NCBI RefSeq assembly: GCF_003672135.1
Contig: NC_039507.1
Span: 1,426,001 to 1,490,000, forward strand
Direction of reading: 5' to 3'
Origin: Ooceraea biroi
Taxonomy: Eukaryota; Arthropoda; Insecta; Hymenoptera; Formicidae
Length of the DNA: 64,000 bases
Positions 52,981-64,000 of the stretch are shown piece by piece. The position numbers and the translations under genes are program-made. The notes beneath the pieces are model-generated. The model was given only the letters and a program-made list of their open reading frames with translations. It did no database searches and was not told the origin of the DNA. The stretch's first letter is position 1. Each line of letters opens with the position of its first letter.

Positions 52981-53068
52981 AATGAGCCACAAGTAGGATC
53001 ATCCTCCGGTATAGACAAGGCATCGGATGAGCCACAAATAGGATCATCCTCCAGTGTAAACCGGACAT
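52981..53068. repeat. Two-copy 45-base tandem repeat
   Basis: 'atgagccacaa(g/a)taggatcatcctcc' occurs at 52982 and again at 53027. The copies differ at a few positions. It directly follows the hairpin and contains the near-palindrome 'ggatcatcc'. Confidence 0.85.
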
Positions 53069-53970
53069 TATGGAAAGATATGTCGATTTTAGGCTTAATT
53101 CAGCCCTGATTCCTCGGTGTCATTTCGAGCGTAGGTACTTGGCTCTCATAAGTCTCTCTCCAATTTCCACGTGCGCCCAGACGGGACGATCGAGTGCTCC
53201 TTAATCCTCTGGTGACGGAGACGAAGATGTTCGGGAGAGGGATATTCGAGAGAAAGAGAGAGAGAAAGAGAAGAAGGAGAAAAAGCCGTATCCAGATAAA
53301 GTCGCGAAATCGAGCCGACGCCGAGCGAAGCTAATCCGCTTACGGTGATGCCGCTGGCGAGGAAGCGAGGAATGCGCAGACATTCGCGAATGCAGCGAAA
53401 TCGCAGCAGGTATGGGCCTTAAGTCGCGAAGTTATAGAAACATCAACGGGCGGGCGACACGCGTCCCGCGGATTTAAATCGTCTAATGGGGTTGAACGGT
53501 ACGGCGCGCCAGAATGAACGGCACGGCGACGTTAAGGAATATTTGCTGCGCGTCCGTTGGATTTTGCAAAAGGCACGCGAGTAGCCATAGTTTATGGATT
53601 TTTATGGTACGGTGATTACGGCTTACGATCCCAGCCGTAAGCGGGTTAAATGTGCGAGTACAGAAAAATGCGTCGCGAATTATACGCGAAGCTGCGTGAT
53701 TAAGTTGACTTGTCTTGCTAAGTTATGGATATTGTATAATAGCGCATCTATCCTTTCGTGTTACATGTGTTGCTGAGGCTTTCTGAGGATGCAATCAGAT
53801 TTGTATTGTTAGAATTTGATTCTCTTGAGAGGCCAAGAGAAAATACTTGAGTCATATCGTTTTTGGAAATTTATTAAAATTTACGATTTCCGTGTAATAG
53901 TTTTATTTATTGAATATTATTGTAAAATATATCACTGAATTGCAATAAATATTATCAATAATATTAACAA

Positions 53971-54184
53971 CTAGCATCCCCTGTCACGCGGGCTTCGCCC
54001 GCGATATTATGTGTAGAATTAAATAAAAACACATTTTACCCCTTCTCACCCGTTAGGGGTGGAATTTCAGAAAACCCACCCTTAGTGAGCACCTACGTGA
54101 TAGTAGGAATATACCCTTAAAATTTCAAGTCGATAGGTGCAGTGGTTCGGGCTGTACGTTGCTGAGTCAGTGAGTGGTATTTGG

Positions 54185-54226
<42 letters not shown>
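53971..54226 (+). mobile_element. LINE-like 3' tail / short interspersed element ending in (TA)20
   Basis: Starts with a short hairpin 'gcgggcttcgcccgc', followed by 'acccgttaggggtggaatttc', 'aaatttcaagtcgataggtgcagtggttcgggctgtacg' split by little, and a 'gagtcagtgagtg' motif, ending in a pure TA run at 54187-54226. This order resembles, from memory, the 3' ends of insect non-LTR retrotransposons with 'ccgatcggtccagtggtttgggctgtgcg...gtcagtcag' tails. No coding part remains. The clade (RTE-like or other) is not settled. Confidence 0.6.
54187..54226. repeat. (TA)20 microsatellite
   Basis: Pure TA run forming the end of the LINE-like tail; probably grown from the element's 3' terminal repeat. 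Confidence 0.95.
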
Positions 54227-54231
<5 letters not shown>

Positions 54232-56680
54232 CTATTATATAAAGAGCGTTAAATCTATCACTTTTTAAGTAAACTTTCTTTTATTCTCTCAAAGATTTAA
54301 AAGAATGTAGTGACGTTCCTTCATTTACGATGTCCATGGCTGCGCGTCGCCTATAACAGGCGTGTATTCACGGCACTAATTGAGTGCGCATTGATACGTC
54401 ACTCGACTATAAATCGATTACTTTATTGAGATCAGCCTCGGAATGTGCCCCTTTCGCTTCTGGACAGTAACAGCTGCTTCCAGAGTAGGACGTCCTGGAG
54501 AGGAGGAAGAGACGCGATAACGCGTGGCAAGAGCGACGCAATTATTTCCATCTACTTTTTACCTATTTTTTCCTTAAGGAGATATCGTCGAATTAACGTA
54601 ATTCGACTGGTTCATCGGAGCATAATGGGGTAATTGCTTTGTGAATCCCGACGCGTCCCGATCTGTCCTGTCCTATTTACGTATCGTTCTACGACCCGTT
54701 TATAGCAAACCTGAAGTCCGGATATTATCGCGCCGATGAACTTTTTCGCGAAATGTGGTTTACACTTGGCAATGATGATAAACCCGTTTAATTCCAACGT
54801 GTCGCAGAGCGTTTGCAAGGACTAACAAGACACATTAATTCCCGTAATACGGGTATTTCTGTAATATTCTTTTGATCTGCATATGGACACTGTCCATATA
54901 CCCTGTCGAGAGGAAGTAGATAAGGGGCGCGTCCAAGGTACAATTCTAACGTCGTCAAAGGATCTGTCATTGAAAATTGATGCAATTAAGGCAGGATATT
55001 CAAATCTGATGAGAGGTAACCTAGGTTTATTATATATGGCATATATTAAGCGTGCCATGTCATGTTATACTGCGCCATTCAACGTACGACATCGAATGTC
55101 GAAATAATATAGCGCGGTTGGACATCACGAAAGCAGCCCTTTTTTGGTTCTACACCCATGAGCTTTGTTTATTGCTCACAGAGCGTTTACGAGAATTGAA
55201 TAAATTTCTATCCATCTATCTCTATCGCTTCGTGTTTCTTTTTTTCTCTCTTTCCCCAGTCTCTTCTTCGAGTAGATGACGCAGCGTAAAGAGCGCGACG
55301 ATCGCAATCGCGTGGTTCGCTCGAGCTAATTGATGATATCGCCTGCTCGCCGGACTCAGCCGAAAGGGTCCATACAAGGGCAGCGATCGCAGGTATCCCG
55401 AATAAAGGCCGTCGATCCGATTAACCGCGATCCGGAGAACGGCGCGGCTTCTCCTCGCGCCGCGGAAGCAGCTTTCAACAGCGACGCGATTTCCGCTGAG
55501 ACGAATGCGGCGAGCACGGAGCGGAGAGAGACCTCTTATCGCGCATCGCTCAGTTGCACTACCCGCTCCAGACCGCCTCTTGATTTATGCGCTTTTGCTC
55601 ACCGCCGGGAGCCCGCGAGTGCGAAGTAATGAATCGACCATTGTCGCGTCGAGAGCGCTACGCGCGAAGCTGCAACGAATGGTCGCTTGCAATATCCTTT
55701 GCGAGCAGCAGAATTAAGCAATTTCCGGCTCATCCCGATCAGGATGAAATATGTGTAATATTTCGCCACCTGGAACGGGAAAGTTGAACGGATTATTCTT
55801 TTGCAGAAAATTACGACGATTTATATCGTTGCGGTTGAAGAATTGAAGGACTCTGGTTCGCATTATTTGAGATCGCAAAATATAATACAAAATCAACACG
55901 ATGTTGATTCCTGTTTACACGCTATTTACACACCGAGCAACTAAGGGTAGATCGTTTATCGTGGAACACGACATTAAAGAGACAAGAATGTTCGATCTTC
56001 GATGTTACGCGGTGACCGCATTAAAAACAACTCCATCAGGATCGTTCTAAGGAGTTACGCTGACATCATTGAAATTCTCGCAGCTTTTATTATTTTCTTT
56101 AATCAAATCATGCTGTTCTCACGAGCGGTGCCGCTTATCTAGGATTACATCGGACTGCGCGGCTCCCGGGGTTAACAGGTGCAATAATTATGATTGGCTC
56201 TCTCGCCTTATGGCGATCGCGGCCATCGATCGATCGCCACCTCTTCTTATCCCCCTTTCTCCTTGGCGATCGGCCGCGCGCGTTTTTCCGCGTTGGATAT
56301 AATCGAGCCTCCATTAAAGTTCCAGCCAGCGAGCCGCGGATCGTTTCGTTCGCCGAGACGTATCTGTAATGAGAATCGAAATCTTCGTTTCTCGCTTTTT
56401 CACCATCCTACCCTCCTATCGCCGCGCCGACGTACGTGAATTACGATCAATAGGGTAGCCACGGATTTATGAGTTAAATATCGTCTACCGCGCCGCATGG
56501 CCGCACTTTTGATATTTCTCCGCTTCCCTCACCCCACCGTGTAAAAATATTACACTTATTATATATCGTGAAAGCTCGTGCTGTTTTACGCATTTTTTGT
56601 GTGCCATTGTGCAAACGCGTATAGGCATTTCGATTATCAAAACGGATTTAGAAAGCGTGATTGATTCAGGATGAGAAGAA

Positions 56681-57064
56681 GTGGATTTGCCGCAATCAGC
56701 GAACAAGACAGAGACGATAGAGTCTGAAGCTCTCTTTCTGAAGCTTTTCAGCACGTCAACATTTCCATTTCTTCAAGGTATAAGATATGTATATTCAAAA
56801 GGTACTAGCTGGATATTGCAGATCACAAAAGGCACTCGTTGTCGTGTCTATCACGGTGTTCATCACTCTACGGTGTTCATCTTTTATGCAGTAGAGGAAG
56901 CAGGCAATTATAACAACATGGGCTTAGATAGTGGCATAGCAAGTATGGGTACATTAGAAGCACCTGTGGACGTCGCGGACATCGGTGCATTGGTTGCTTC
57001 ATTACCGGTGATTAAGATATTCAAAGAATGCTATGAGATCCGCGTGAGAACACGTCGCCGGTAA
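56681..57064 (+). CDS. Exon-like open reading frame, unknown
   Basis: A 127-codon frame open from 56681 to a stop at 57062-57064. Its last third looks most protein-like ('GNYNNMGLDSGIASMGTLE', 'DVADIGALVASLPVIKIF'). It is preceded by an acceptor-like 'catcttttatgcag' ending at 56892, so an exon of about 56893-57064 is possible. No ATG opens the long version (it begins with GTG). I recognise no family, and no partner exon was found. Confidence 0.22.
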   Translation: MDLPQSANKTETIESEALFLKLFSTSTFPFLQGIRYVYSKGTSWILQITKGTRCRVYHGVHHSTVFIFYAVEEAGNYNNMGLDSGIASMGTLEAPVDVADIGALVASLPVIKIFKECYEIRVRTRRR

Positions 57065-58283
57065 CAATCTCTTGATTCACATCGCTACCTTGATTTAATA
57101 TTCTTAATGATCATTCAATACATACATGCGTACCGGCGTTCGGCCGGCTGATTCATCGCGAGCGAAAGGCGACGCAACGGTGTCAGTCACTATTCTAGAT
57201 TCTGAAATAATGCTGCGTTACGAGTCGCCGTAAACATTCACCAAATCGGACATAAACATTCGATTACGCGAATATCGATCAGCGAGTCGTAATTAGTCAA
57301 GTCCTCCTCTGTGCTTGGTTAATTAACTGCGATCGCTTATCCTCAGCTGCTTTCTAAATTACAGTTTTAAGTCTCTGCACTGCAACCAGGGTTAAGAACT
57401 ACATTAAGACCGTGATTTCCTATCCGTTTCTCCACCACACACTTAATGATCTACAACGTAGCTTATCTTATAACATACTTTTAAGTGTCTCTATGTTATA
57501 ATCAGAAACATGAATTATACGACTACTTAATTAGTTGGTCTTGGGGACAAATTGCTTTGCTCAATTATACTATATCGACAATTACAACGAGAGTGAATGA
57601 ACTGGTAGACAATTATTTATCAGCGTCAATTGAACTGAGTATTCGGTGCGATTGGATCACCAGGATTCATCATGGACAAGAAGAACAGAGAAATTAAGAA
57701 AGATAATACCTGAAACCTCTCTTAATTAGGTTGTCGGAAGTATTCAATCGGCAGTGAACAGCCATGTGTGCGAATGCACCGGTCAACGAAATGCAATTTA
57801 TTCGACTTAGGAATTACTCCCCGCGAAGATACAGTTCGCCTGACGCGTGGAACACCCAGGAGCGGCCGCTGAAGGGGAGAAAGAGCAAGGCAGGCGAAGA
57901 AGCGAGTGACCAGAGCCGGAGGAGTGCGCGCGAGACAGTACCTTGAGAGCTCGTTATGCGGTCGATGGGAATGCGACGTTGCAGCACGCGGTGGGACCAC
58001 CCTGTTCGAAACCGGCACGGGGGAAGGGATCGAGGCACAATGTCTCACTTGAATTTACTATCGGCCCCGTATTCTTCGTAGCCGTTCGGCTTTCTTGCGA
58101 CGACGGCTTTCGCCGTAGGTCCACCGGTACCACCGGCTCGACGTGGAGAACGCGCCCGTGGATGGTCTTTCGGAGGGCAACCACGAAAAACCACCATGTT
58201 TTCCCCCATTTTAATGCTTTGCGGAACGAAAAAGCACACTGACATTGTGAATTAAGTTAAGAAGCAATGCTGTACGAAAATTG

Positions 58284-58351
58284 ATTTGCTTTAAATCAAT
58301 ACTAATTTGTTTTAAATCGATACTTTGACAAATAATTGAATTTGTCAAAGT
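58284..58351. repeat. 21-base tandem repeat followed by an 11-base perfect inverted repeat
   Basis: Two copies of 'atttg(c/t)tttaaatc(a/g)atact' at 58284-58303 and 58305-58324. Then ACTTTGACAAA (58322-58332) and TTTGTCAAAGT (58341-58351) form a perfect 11-base-pair stem with an 8-base loop. It may be the remnant of a small DNA element; no transposase nearby. Confidence 0.7.
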
Positions 58352-58979
58352 TTTTAACAATATTTTGACTTTGAATATATGTACGTAAATGCGGTGATAC
58401 TCATATAAAGAGCTATCTGATATGTAAATTTTAAGACTTTACGTGAACGATATAAAGATCGTCGTGTAGCCACGCGTGCTTGAAATTCGTCAGATATAGT
58501 CAACGGTTGTGCATGCGGGTATTACGTAAGTGGAGCCGTCCTCTAGTTTACACCAACGCGTTTGCGAACCAATGGCGACCGTGTCCAGTCGGGGTTCTCG
58601 ACCACTGGGTCGATATCCGCTCGGCGAGGTCGTTCTTAATGGATAATGCTGATAATAATAATAAGATCGACGACGGCGGTGGTAGCAATTATACGACGCA
58701 CTTTTCTTCGTTCTTTCGCTCCATCTAAGTCGAGTCAGCTGACCGTGCGGTCGATGATGTCACCGTTGCAGCGTACTCTTCGTCCTCACGGAGAAGCGAC
58801 ACCCACTTGAAAGGCCGAACACCTACTACTTACGGTACGACGTCACGATAACAGAACTCCTCCTTCGCGATTTGCTGTTTTTTTTTACTTTGCCTTTTGT
58901 TGCGCATCCAAACTTTTTGTATCCTCTTTTCCGATATTGAATTATTTTTATTTATTTTTAATATTAAAATAGACAACAT

Positions 58980-59000
58980 CTCTCTCTCTCTCTCTCTCTT
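58980..59000. repeat. (CT)10 microsatellite
   Basis: Short pure CT run followed by 'ttttcc'. Confidence 0.85.
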
Positions 59001-59739
59001 TTCCAATCTTTTTCTGTTACACTTTATTTTATTTTATGTTTACTCTTACATTAAAAATAATCAAGTAATTAGAATAATACAATTTATTTTTATTTAATTT
59101 TTTGTATGTTAAAATGCACCAAAAAAACTCATGTTTTAGGACATAAAGTAAACTTTGTCCTCCCTCTCTGTCCACGTGTCTCTTCCTTTCTCGCTTTGGT
59201 TCTCACCCACGCACTAAACGGTCGTGAGCCTCATACGTCGAGTGAGAGCTTATTAGAACACACGAATAGAATCTTTCGTGCCACCATAAACGGCAGGATT
59301 CGCCCACGTCTCGACAGCGTCTCGAAAGGTATACCTGTCGCTTTTGAACGCACCTTTTTCCCAATCATTAATGAGCTCCCTGTCCACGATGCGTCGCATG
59401 GCGAAGGAAAAATCTCTTTGTTCATGAGATCCTGGCGCTCCTCCCGGTAAATCAATTAAGTGCAATTGTTCTTGTAGTACATGACGTAGTTATATATGTG
59501 CTATATTCGCAATGACGTTGATGAAGATTCGTATCGTCTAGACATATGAAAATTTTTAAATGCTTTAAAAAGCTAATATTGTATTATTATTTTATTATTA
59601 GCGAGAATTGCGCGGTTACAATAATTTTATCAATAAATTATGAACCAACGGAACAGAAATTTCAATACTGGCTTCCGTTCTTAAAGTGATATAAAAATAA
59701 CATTTAGTATATTATTAAATACTTCAATAACTTCAATAA

Positions 59740-60290
59740 ACGCCAGTAGATGAAAGGTCAGGTGTGGACGTGTTGCACCGTGAAAATAATACTAAAAAGC
59801 GCGAGTTGGCCGAAATGTTTTTTATCAAACGTCATGAATATACCATCAACTCACAGAAGGACACCGAGAACTGGCCTAGTGTTTATGACAATTTTGTGAT
59901 AAACACATAGATAGTATGTTTTTTGACTTTTGAAACCTCTGGTTTTTTTTCCGTGTTCAATCTGTATCGCCTCGAGATGGCTATCAGTCTGATTTGTCGT
60001 GGCTTCTGCGTCTCTCCTTTGTGAATTTATTGTTAGATGGGTCATGTTCTGCAAGTGAGTCCTGGTATTTTTAAATGTATCTTTGAAATTAATATTGTTA
60101 CTTATGTATGCGGTTTCGTTTTATAGAATGTGACTTATCGATGTTGAGGATTGCACTTGAAAAGGGACCGTAGATAACGGCCGAAACGTTGTGCAGTGTC
60201 GTATTGTAGTGCCAGCTTGGTCACAAATTTTACATTTCTATATTATTAAATAATTCAAACTTTATATAAAATTAAATCTGATCCTAAGTG
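59740..60290 (+). mobile_element. 5'-truncated Penelope-like retroelement (ORF end plus 3' region)
   Basis: An open frame at 59740-59910 encodes the last ~56 residues of a Penelope-type reverse transcriptase/GIY-YIG protein: 'KKRELAEMFFIKRH', then 'INSQKDTENWPSVYDNF' and a stop. This matches the family pattern 'KR.LSEM.FIK....LN..TDTE.L...Y'. A TAA three codons upstream of the recognisable part marks where the copy is cut or decayed. About 350 bases of 3' non-coding sequence follow and include a hammerhead-like fold (60154-60201). The reverse transcriptase and the GIY-YIG catalytic part are absent, so the copy cannot move by itself. The 3' limit is approximate. Confidence 0.65.
60154..60201 (+). 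ncRNA. Degenerate hammerhead-ribozyme-like motif in the Penelope-like element
   Basis: 'gcacttgaaaag' – 'ggaccg' – loop – 'cggcc' – 'gaaac' – 'gttgtgc'. The second helix (GGaCCG/CGGCC, one bulged A) and the GAAAC half of the core are present, and GCAC/GTGC could close the outer helix. The CUGANGA half reads CUUGAAAA and breaks the consensus, so self-cleavage is unlikely. Penelope-like elements are known to carry such motifs. Confidence 0.35.
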
Positions 60291-63200
60291 TAACCTGTTT
60301 TAACTCCGTAAGTTACAGCAATACTCCTGATGCAAGAAAAATTTCGCTGCTATTTCGCGCCACATATCTTTCAGTATCCTCCCCTTCGATTGGCGATGTA
60401 GTCGCAGTGTAGTCGCTAAGTTTTTCTGATGTGCAGATCGCCGCCGAGTATTTGTCGCGATCCGTCGAAATATCGGGGTGTCCAACGTATAATAAGACAC
60501 GGTAGAACGTTGCTTCGGACACCTCGGACATATGTCAGCACCGCCGCCCGACGCAGCCAGCTCGTTCCACAACGGAGTGTATACGTTCGCCACTCGTCAA
60601 TTAGACGCGACATCCTTTCCGACACGAAAAACCTGGCCGGGCTAGTACCTCGAATCGGAGCCGAGGGGTTTCGGAAGAATGACATTAACATAGCGAGCGA
60701 CGTGGGGCGGCGGAAACGAGGTAGCAAGACGAGAGGCGGGGGAAGAGAGAGAAAGGTGCAGACGGAGACGATCAATGATGGTATGAGCGACCGGCAAGAA
60801 ACTTGCGGCTCCCAAACGTCGTCCAACTTTCGAGAAACCGGCGGATTCCGCACGTTTCCCCGGAATCGATCGAACTTCGCGCCTGTTGGAACGATTGGAC
60901 GCGGTTAATTAAGACGGACTGATTCCACGTTGCCGTCTTCATCAACCGCTGATCGTTTGAGGACGATTGTCGATCCCCGGCTTGGTTCGGCTAAACGGTA
61001 AGGAAAGTCGATCAGCAATTTTCCGTTTTAGCAATTTGTAATTAGACAATCATTATTATCAGAAAATCAATCTATTTTTAACTGTTAAAGAAATAATTAG
61101 ATAATTGCATAAATCTAGTCGCAGTAATGATTAAAATTTATTATTGAAACGAGCAAGTTGCAGTTTAACATGCGCGTTTTTTTACACAAGTGCAATATCA
61201 ATATTTTTATCAATGTAAATAAATTTATTGAGAGATTATATACAAAGATTTCGCATTACGGAAGGTTCATCGACAGTCCGATTCCAAACCCTTGGAAAGT
61301 GCACTAATCGCGCGGGCAGCTGATCGATCGATACGGTCGAGTGCAGAAGCACCCGTTACTTCCGGTGTGAGCGAGCCGACGACCTTCGCTCCCACCGACT
61401 ACCGTCTCCAAGTTGGGAAGACGAAACCCGGACAATGAGGTCCAGCGCGGTCTGAGAGACAGGCTGGCCGAGGGTGAAAAGCCTCGGCCCCGGGCGTCGC
61501 TTAATTATGTAAGGCGCCGCGAGGGCTTCCCCGTACAATGAACGCTCGCGGGCGCGCAGGATGTCCGCGTGGTGGACGGGGGATCGCGACGTGTTAAGGC
61601 GTCGTGGGACACATCGCGAGACACCGTATACACGGGGTGGGCGTCAAGGACTCTCGGCGCGAGGCAGGATAGACGGCGGTCCGTTGTGGCTGCCATATCT
61701 GGACACCGTGTAGACGGCGACGACACGCTCGATGCGAGCTGGAGCGCGTAACTTGTGCGCCGACAGTGTGTTAGGTATGTGTGTTAGGCCGTACGCAACA
61801 CGCACACCGACACGTGCTCGTCCAATTGTCGTCCTGCCTATGTGCAAGTCCGCTACCGTGTCTGTAAAGACACGTACGAACTAAGTAAATAAGGTTTAGC
61901 AGCTGTTTGTCAAACGTTTATGGATTCTACTTATTGGAGACCAAGAGCTACCTGATGAGCGGTTAGACGGAATTGATTGAAACTGTTTATTTCCCAACAA
62001 GATGGAAGCCAGTGACGGAATGAATTTGCTAGGGGAGATAACTATTGGAAGAAGGAAATCGAGATGTGATATTAAATAATATTTTTTCAAATAATGTTGG
62101 GAAGAAGATATTAAAAGATAATCTACGTTTTTGTTTATTTATAATATAATGTATTTATATTATTTATATAAGTTTAATTATACAATCCATAGGTAAATGA
62201 CATTTACATGAATGTTTTTCTTTAATCAACTCTCATTAAATAAAGTTGATAATGATCTATCTTGTTTTCTTCAATGTTAGAGCTTTTGAGCTTTACGTGA
62301 AATTATGATCTCTGCACAAAATTATTTTATTACGTAAGAATACAGAATTATGTGTGCTAATGCCCACGTGCCACTATAAGGATATTTGCCGGCCACTGAA
62401 CAGCGTGCGCGTGCCCTGATTGGCCATCTATAGCCTAGTCTGCACATGTCTTAAAGGAGTTCACTCTCGGTCTGGTAGCGCGTGCTGATGTAAGCGACCG
62501 TTTTGCGGCGTTGCGCCGATCAATCGTCGGACTTTTTAGCATTCACAGACGCGAACTGGTTTTGCAGGAACGTATTTACGTTAATGGGGCACCCGTGTGC
62601 CAAATCTGTAACACGGAATGACCCGAATAAAGCCTGAAGGAATGCTATAATGTGACGGATCAGAGAATGGGACCAGATGTTTCCCTTCCCGCCAAGTATA
62701 CGTTCCTTTTAGTGCTTTTATCACTATAGATAAGCGGTTTCTTTTAAGATTTAGCTTCACGTTCACTTTCGCGACATCAGTCCTTCGAGACGAAGCGGTC
62801 GCCGTGATGGTTATTAAAACCGGATAATTATTATCCGCGAGGCAACCGCGCGATGATGCAAACTATAACGTTAAGTAATATCCTCGCTTATGTATTCCCT
62901 GCCATCGACTGCAATGAATGGCCTGAATGTCACCATTAACGTCGCCCGACATCATTGATCGATAACCAGTTTACTCTCGCGTTCATTCGTGTTCATCGGA
63001 AGTCACAACGTCGGGCGTCAAACAACGCGTTTCGCGCCGTTTTTCTCGGGCCGCTCGGCAAAAAGTCACCTCTCTCTTCACTTTACTCTTACCTTATTCG
63101 TACGCATGAACTACCCGGAATCTGGCACGTAGGCCCGAAGCCTGCGACGCGGTTGTAAAAACCATCCGGCATAATCGGCGTAATTGTGGCCCGATCGATG

Positions 63201-64000
63201 CCTGGATAATTCTAGGTGGGTATCTACCTACCCGTCGGTGCCGGGATCGCCTTTCATTTCGCGCGGCCCACGTAATATGCGTACGATATGTGCGGCGCAC
63301 GATCGCCGAGAGAAAAAGAGCGGCGATCCCCGAGCTTCGGCAGGTGCACGAGAAAGAAATCAATTCCTCGGCGGAAAGATGATTGGCCATGGGCGAACGT
63401 CACGAAATCGCGTGTTTACGTATCCTTAAGACGCAATGGCATTAAGAACCAAGTTGCAAGGCTGTTGCTGGACGCCGAACTCGCCTCGCATCCTGAATGC
63501 AGGTTTCCTTGATAGAAAAGTCAAAAGTGTCTGTCCAATTTTCGGTAGGTTCGTTCCCTCCATTAATACTCGGACGTCGTGTCACTTTCTCCTCATTTCG
63601 CAAAACAGCGAACAATTTCCGAGCATTTAGAGGCTAAGAGAAAAGTCTGTTAAACATACCCGGAAGTGCACGAAAGAATTCGCGTGTAATCGCGATGATG
63701 GTATTTTTTGAAGCATTAACGACCATGATAGACGTACGGCGGTGAGTCCTTTCTCTTCTCGAGTGCTTGTTAAGCATTGCGGTATATCTCTTAACATCCA
63801 CGTATCAATTGAGGTACGCGCGGCTGGAGAAGGTCAGTTGTCCCCCTACATCATCCCCATCAATCATCAAATGAGTAAATGAGTAAGTCGCGGAGGTGAA
63901 CGGTGAACGAAGCGCCAATGACGCGTTTCTTTGTCCCGTCGTTCTCCCGTTCGCGGAAAAAGATGCATCCGCAGAAAAGTACGCGATCATGGGATTCCTT
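60291..64000. other. Region without a supported gene, to the window end
   Basis: GC/CpG-rich patches at about 60420-60980, 61260-61880 and 62940-63480 alternate with AT-rich DNA. The longest frames (60429-60908 plus and 60416-60853 minus) overlap each other on opposite strands, are Arg/Ser/Pro-rich, and carry no motif I know. A promoter or leader exon of a gene outside the window may be here, but nothing in the sequence proves it. Confidence 0.45.

Larger units (their letters stand above)
54227..59739. other. Long region without a convincing gene
   Basis: 5.5 kb of mixed AT-rich and CpG-rich patches (55290-55700, 56150-56450, 57740-58190). Contains one exon-like open frame (56681-57064), a small repeat/hairpin cluster (58284-58351) and a CT tract at 58980-59000. 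Open frames elsewhere are short, Arg/Ser-rich and present on several frames at once. Confidence 0.45.

Noticed and set aside
60416..60908. Overlapping 159- and 145-codon frames on opposite strands
   Set aside because: Both are low-information, Arg/Ser/Pro-rich translations of CpG-rich DNA with no supporting motif.
1..64000. CRISPR array, phage, plasmid or defence-island features
   Set aside because: All recognisable genes are spliced eukaryotic genes; the repeats are microsatellites, small tandem duplications and retroelement remnants.

Overview
This is nuclear DNA from an insect, most likely a hymenopteran and plausibly an ant. The clues are an insect-type single EGFR/ErbB receptor, short introns (about 75-190 bases) in the compact genes, AT-rich intergenic DNA, GC/CpG-richer patches inside long introns, GA/CA/TA microsatellites, and a Penelope-like element remnant. 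The species is inferred only. No bacterial or viral gene organisation, rRNA, tRNA or CRISPR array was seen.

Layout. The left 20 kb is gene dense: (1) the 3' end of an outer-arm axonemal dynein heavy chain (+, 1-1775, four exons, cut by the window edge); (2) a three-domain dsRNA-binding protein of the Loquacious/R2D2/TARBP2/PRKRA family (-, 4065-2970, two exons); (3) mitochondrial ribosome-recycling factor (+, 5508-6537, two exons); (4) a fold-type-I PLP aminotransferase (-, 9241-7011, seven exons); (5) the epidermal growth factor receptor (-). Ten EGFR coding exons lie between 20313 and 13861. The signal-peptide exon lies about 16 kb upstream at 36683-36551, behind a leader with several upstream AUGs. 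The summed exons give a clean 1459-residue receptor.

The 20.3-36.5 kb stretch is therefore EGFR intron 1, and 36.9-45.6 kb is probably EGFR upstream/leader and regulatory DNA. Next comes a large gene of unknown function (+, 45639-49813): one 3.9-kb exon plus a 69-codon terminal exon behind a 75-base intron. It encodes roughly 1365 residues of disordered, Ser/Lys/Asn-rich protein. From 49.8 kb to the end no convincing gene was found. That part holds a strong RNA-type hairpin at 52879-52966, small tandem repeats, a LINE-like 3' tail ending in (TA)20, and a 5'-truncated Penelope-like element with a decayed hammerhead-like motif.

The genes do not form one pathway; they are neighbours with separate jobs: ciliary motility, small-RNA/dsRNA handling, mitochondrial translation recycling, amino-acid metabolism and receptor tyrosine kinase signalling. 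All exon boundaries were read by eye from splice sites, reading-frame phase and protein similarity known to me. No alignment or database search was run. I found no clear evidence of a new biological system; the best leads are the unknown 1.36-kilo-residue protein and the 52.9-kb hairpin.
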